From Amphritea sp. (GTDB taxonomy: Bacteria; Pseudomonadota; Gammaproteobacteria; Pseudomonadales; Balneatricaceae): a DNA stretch of 8,499 nucleotides. The notes beneath the pieces were generated by a model. The model worked only from the letters and a program-made list of their open reading frames with translations. It did no database searches and had not been told where the DNA came from. This document shows, in pieces, positions 6,062 through 8,499 of the stretch. Positions within the stretch are counted from its first letter, which is position 1; the number at the start of each line of letters is the position of its first letter. The position numbers were made by a program, and so were the translations under genes. The stretch is from the NCBI GenBank assembly GCA_018067325.1, contig JAGPUU010000247.1:1-8499 (forward strand), in the 5' to 3' direction.

Positions 6062-7390
6062 ATGATTACTGCATTAACTGGTTTTGCAATTTTGCTGTTG
6101 ATTATCGTGGTCATCCGTATTCCTATCGCCTTTGCGATGGGTATTGTCGGGTTCTTTGGCTTTGCTTATATGCAGGGACTGACTTTCGATAATCTTATGG
6201 ACTTTCGTTGGAATAGTACGCTCTCTATGGCGGCTAAACGGGTTGTCGACACTTCTCAGGAATACGGTCTGTCCGTAATTCCTCTCTTTATACTCATGGG
6301 TAACCTGGTAACGAAGTCCGGGCTTTCTCATGAGCTTTACCGCGCCTCTTATGCCTTTTTAGGGCATCGTAAAGGTGGCCTTTCAATGGCGACTGTTGTG
6401 GCTTGCGGTGGCTTCTCTGCGATATGTGGGTCTAGCCTGGCAACTTCTGCAACCATGGCGAAGGTGGCGATGCCGCCGATGCGTAAATATGGTTATGCTG
6501 ATTCTCTCGCGACAGCGTCCATCGCTGCAGGTGGTACTCTGGGTATCCTGATACCACCTTCGGTTATTTTGGTTATTTACGGTCTGCTGACTGAAACCAG
6601 TATCCGTGAGCTGTTTGCTGCAGGCTTCATTCCAGGGATGATTGGTATTCTGCTCTACTTATGTGCCGTGCGTTATGTCGTTTGGCGCACGCCTGAAGCA
6701 GGTCCTTGCGGTGACAAAATGGAATGGCCTGAGCGTATGCAAGCACTGAACGGTGTCTGGGGCGTTCTGACTCTGTTTAGCGTGGTGATGGGTGGAATAT
6801 ACGGTGGTATATTCACACCGACTGAAGCGGCTGGTATTGGTGCTGGTGGTGCCTTTTTCATCGCACTGTATCGTCGTTCGCTGAGCTTCGGTAGCCTGTT
6901 TGATATTCTCACCGATACTGCGCGTACATCTGCAATGCTATTTGCAGTACTTATCGGTGCGTTGATTTTCTCAAACTTCATCAATCGGGCAGGGCTTCCT
7001 GCAGACCTGCTAGAGCTAGTGAATGGACTTGATGTGCCTCCGATGGTGGTTATTCTGGTTATTCTGGCAATCTACATCGTTCTGGGAATGGTGTTTGAGA
7101 GCCTGTCTATGCTGCTTCTGACGGTGCCAATTTTCTTCCCTCTGGTTGATAGCCTTGGTTTTGATCTGGTGTGGTTCGGTATTGTTGTGGTTGTGGTAAC
7201 AGAGATCAGTCTGATCACGCCGCCGGTGGGCATGAATGTGTTTGTTCTTGCCGCAGTACTTAAGGACGTTAAAGCCAGTACTATCTTTAAGGGTGTTACA
7301 CCCTTCTGGTGTGCGGATATTATTCGTCTGGCGCTGGTTACCTTTTTCTCTTCGATTGCACTGTTCCTACCGGAACTCTTGTATCGTTAA
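6062..7390 (+). CDS. dctM: TRAP transporter large permease subunit (DctM family)
   Basis: The 442-residue inner-membrane protein has about a dozen hydrophobic segments and the family signatures in order. These are GGFSAICGSSLATSATMAKVAMPPM (116-140), GGTLGILIPPSVILVIYG (157-174), GGIYGGIFTPTEAAGIGAGG (244-263), and SLITPPVGMNVFVL (383-396). DctM forms the ion-coupled transport path. The glycine-rich SSLATS and TPPVGMN hairpins correspond to the paired ion- and substrate-site motifs of this superfamily. The length is normal and there are no interruptions. The ribosome site is weak (ACAGG, 10 nt before the ATG), suggesting some dependence on dctQ translation. The neighbours dctQ and a stress-protein gene resemble the teaBC-teaD order known from Halomonas. 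Confidence 0.95.
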   Translation: MITALTGFAILLLIIVVIRIPIAFAMGIVGFFGFAYMQGLTFDNLMDFRWNSTLSMAAKRVVDTSQEYGLSVIPLFILMGNLVTKSGLSHELYRASYAFLGHRKGGLSMATVVACGGFSAICGSSLATSATMAKVAMPPMRKYGYADSLATASIAAGGTLGILIPPSVILVIYGLLTETSIRELFAAGFIPGMIGILLYLCAVRYVVWRTPEAGPCGDKMEWPERMQALNGVWGVLTLFSVVMGGIYGGIFTPTEAAGIGAGGAFFIALYRRSLSFGSLFDILTDTARTSAMLFAVLIGALIFSNFINRAGLPADLLELVNGLDVPPMVVILVILAIYIVLGMVFESLSMLLLTVPIFFPLVDSLGFDLVWFGIVVVVVTEISLITPPVGMNVFVLAAVLKDVKASTIFKGVTPFWCADIIRLALVTFFSSIALFLPELLYR

Positions 7391-7407
7391 AATCATATTA
7401 AGCATCT

Positions 7408-7430
7408 AAGGCCCCTTGTGGGCCTTTATT
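7408..7430 (+). terminator. Intrinsic terminator or attenuator between dctM and the stress-protein gene
   Basis: A perfect 7-bp stem AAGGCCC/GGGCCTT (7408-7414 with 7420-7426) with a 5-nt loop is followed by a short, interrupted T tract (TTTATTTAT). It ends 7 bp before the ribosome site of the stress-protein gene. Because no clear promoter is visible in the 55-bp gap, it probably causes partial termination, lowering expression of the downstream gene relative to the permeases. Confidence 0.7.
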
Positions 7431-7433
7431 TAT

Positions 7434-7437
7434 GAGG
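7434..7437 (+). promoter_or_regulatory. Ribosome binding site deciding the stress-protein start
   Basis: GAGG lies 8 nt before the ATG at 7446. An alternative in-frame start at 7416 (TTG) falls within the terminator hairpin loop and has no ribosome site, so the shorter form is chosen. Confidence 0.8.
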
Positions 7438-7445
7438 GTTACAGT

Positions 7446-7928
7446 ATGCTGCCTGATGTAAAAAAAATTCTATACGCTTCAGATATTGATAAAGGTTCTC
7501 GTCCTGCGTTCAGGGCGGCCGTGAGTCTTTGTGGTCACTACAACTCTGAGATTACCTATCTGCATATCATTGAGCCGCTCAGCGCATCTGCAAAGAGTGT
7601 AGTTGAAACCATGATGAGCGAAGAATCTCTGCATGAGATGCATGGTGAGGGTTTAGATAACCTTAAGCGTAAAATGGAAGGGAGAATTGCGCGTTTTTGT
7701 GAGTCTGAACTTGAAGAGAATGAGATGCTTTCCGAAGGGTCAATACTCTCCCGTGTAGAAGAGGGTACCCCCTGGAAAACGATTCTTAGGGTAGCTGATG
7801 ATATTGACGCTGACGTCATTGTTATGGGGACTCGAACGCATTCTGCGGTTGGTCAGTTCTTGTTAGGTTCCACCGCTAACAAAGTGATGCAGAACTCCAA
7901 GCGTCCTATTCTGATCGTACCTTTATAA
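7446..7928 (+). CDS. Universal stress protein (UspA family), TRAP-linked
   Basis: The 160-residue cytoplasmic single-domain UspA protein opens with VKKILYASDIDKGSRPAFRAAVSLC, then ITYLHIIEP (36-44), a helical middle, ADVIVMGTRTHSAVGQFLLGSTANKVM (about 122-148) and the end PILIVPL. The nucleotide-binding motif of the ATP-binding branch, G-x2-G-x9-G-S/T, is present at G128 and G141-S142, but the second glycine is T131, so ATP binding may be altered. In Halomonas elongata the UspA protein TeaD lies next to the TeaABC TRAP genes and modulates transport; a similar role is inferred here from the same gene order. It lies 55 bp after dctM behind a hairpin terminator, and a strong terminator follows it. 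Confidence 0.92.
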   Translation: MLPDVKKILYASDIDKGSRPAFRAAVSLCGHYNSEITYLHIIEPLSASAKSVVETMMSEESLHEMHGEGLDNLKRKMEGRIARFCESELEENEMLSEGSILSRVEEGTPWKTILRVADDIDADVIVMGTRTHSAVGQFLLGSTANKVMQNSKRPILIVPL

Positions 7929-7969
7929 GCTTCAGAATTCTGATTTCAGTATGATCTGAGATTTTAGTT

Positions 7970-8007
7970 AAAAAAGCGACGCCGTTTTTTATGGTGTCGC
8001 TTTTTTT
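7970..8007 (+). terminator. Strong intrinsic terminator ending the TRAP operon
   Basis: An 8-bp stem, GCGACGCC (7976-7983) with GGTGTCGC (7993-8000, one G-U pair), is bounded by six A (7970-7975) and seven T (8001-8007), with a 9-nt loop. The A/T runs extend the pairing. The symmetry suggests it could work in both directions, although the next gene is on the same strand. Confidence 0.92.
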
Positions 8008-8106
8008 GTGCCTGTCGAAGATTAGTGCCTAGCGGGAAATAATATTGTGTCTTACTGGGTGCCCTGATAAATTAAAACTTGGTCATTAATATGGAGAAAC
8101 CGGCTC

Positions 8107-8499
8107 ATGGATGTACTCTCGGCTATGGAGGTTTTTGTCCGTGTTATTAAGCTGCAGAGCTTTTCTCTCGCTGCCAGTGATTTGGGGGTTTCTAGCTCGT
8201 CGGTCAGCAAACAGGTTTCGCACCTTGAGAAGCATGTTGGTGCAGCGCTTCTGGAGCGGACAACCCGGCGGCTTAGTGTGACTGAAGCGGGTGCTGCGTA
8301 CTATGAGAAATGTCAGCTAATTCTTTCCCAGGTGGAACAGGCTGAGGCGCTTGTTACCCAACTTCAGGGTACCCCTTGCGGGCTACTGAAGGTTAATAGT
8401 GATATCGCCTTTGGCTCGTTGCTACTTGCCAAAGCGATTCCCGTTTTTATGGAAAGATATCCTGATATTCAACTGGACGTAGTGCTGGATGATGGGGCA
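8107..8499 (+). CDS. LysR-family transcriptional regulator, 3' part cut by window edge
   Basis: The first 131 codons of a LysR protein are present; the reading frame is open to the last base. The winged helix-turn-helix is clear (AMEVFVRVIKLQSFSLAASDLGVSSSSVSKQVSHLEKHVG, about 6-45, then LLERTTRRLSVTEAGAAYY). The effector domain begins at about 90 with CGLLKVNSDIAFGSLLLAKAIPVF, again similar to the CrgA-like group. GGAG lies 10 nt before the ATG. It follows the TRAP operon terminator by 99 bp, so it should have its own promoter; I see only a poor -35/-10 candidate there. About 160 more residues are expected beyond the window. It is related to, but clearly different from, the LysR protein at 3323-4204. 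Confidence 0.93.
   Translation, partial: MDVLSAMEVFVRVIKLQSFSLAASDLGVSSSSVSKQVSHLEKHVGAALLERTTRRLSVTEAGAAYYEKCQLILSQVEQAEALVTQLQGTPCGLLKVNSDIAFGSLLLAKAIPVFMERYPDIQLDVVLDDGA

Noticed and set aside
8034..8050. GGGAAATAATATTGTG as a sigma54 promoter for the second LysR gene
   Set aside because: The -12 element reads GT rather than GC, and LysR genes rarely use sigma54.

Overview
The window looks like chromosomal DNA of a heterotrophic, probably marine gammaproteobacterium. This is inferred from moderate base composition, a TRAP dicarboxylate-type transporter with a linked UspA-family gene (an arrangement described in Halomonas), and CrgA-like LysR regulators. No marker gene fixes the genus. The window contains no tRNA, rRNA, CRISPR array, transposase or phage gene that I can see.

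Layout. Positions 61-3205 (minus strand) hold a tight three-gene unit, read in the order: XylR/DmpR-type sigma54 activator, GlcG/HbpS-like protein, luciferase-like (LLM) flavin oxidoreductase. The first two genes abut as TAA-ATG and the last two overlap by 11 nt. A 117-bp divergent spacer with palindromic AT-rich elements separates this unit from a LysR regulator on the plus strand (3323-4204). That gene overlaps tail-to-tail by 8 bp with a minus-strand DUF2889 gene (4197-4778). A long gene-free stretch follows (4779-5496, 718 bp). It carries a candidate minus-strand sigma54 promoter, a perfect 16-bp palindrome with a nearby half-site copy, and a run of RNA-type hairpins. Next come dctQ (5497-6012) and dctM (6062-7390), the two membrane subunits of a TRAP transporter. 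A hairpin terminator or attenuator separates them from a universal stress protein (7446-7928), which is followed by a strong intrinsic terminator. The window ends inside a second LysR regulator (8107 to the edge).

How it may work together. The locus reads as a regulated uptake and catabolism island for a small organic acid or cyclic/aromatic compound. The XylR/DmpR-type regulator keeps the zinc site and the pocket histidine of the phenol sensor MopR, but the pocket tryptophan is replaced by methionine, so its effector is probably not simple phenol. The 16-bp palindrome lies about 100 bp upstream of the candidate sigma54 promoter, and the half-site about 170 bp upstream. These are distances typical of enhancer sites for this regulator class. 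A model in which this regulator activates the DUF2889 gene (and perhaps the divergent TRAP operon) is therefore coherent but unproven. The TRAP operon has no substrate-binding (DctP) gene in the window, so its ligand and partner are unknown.
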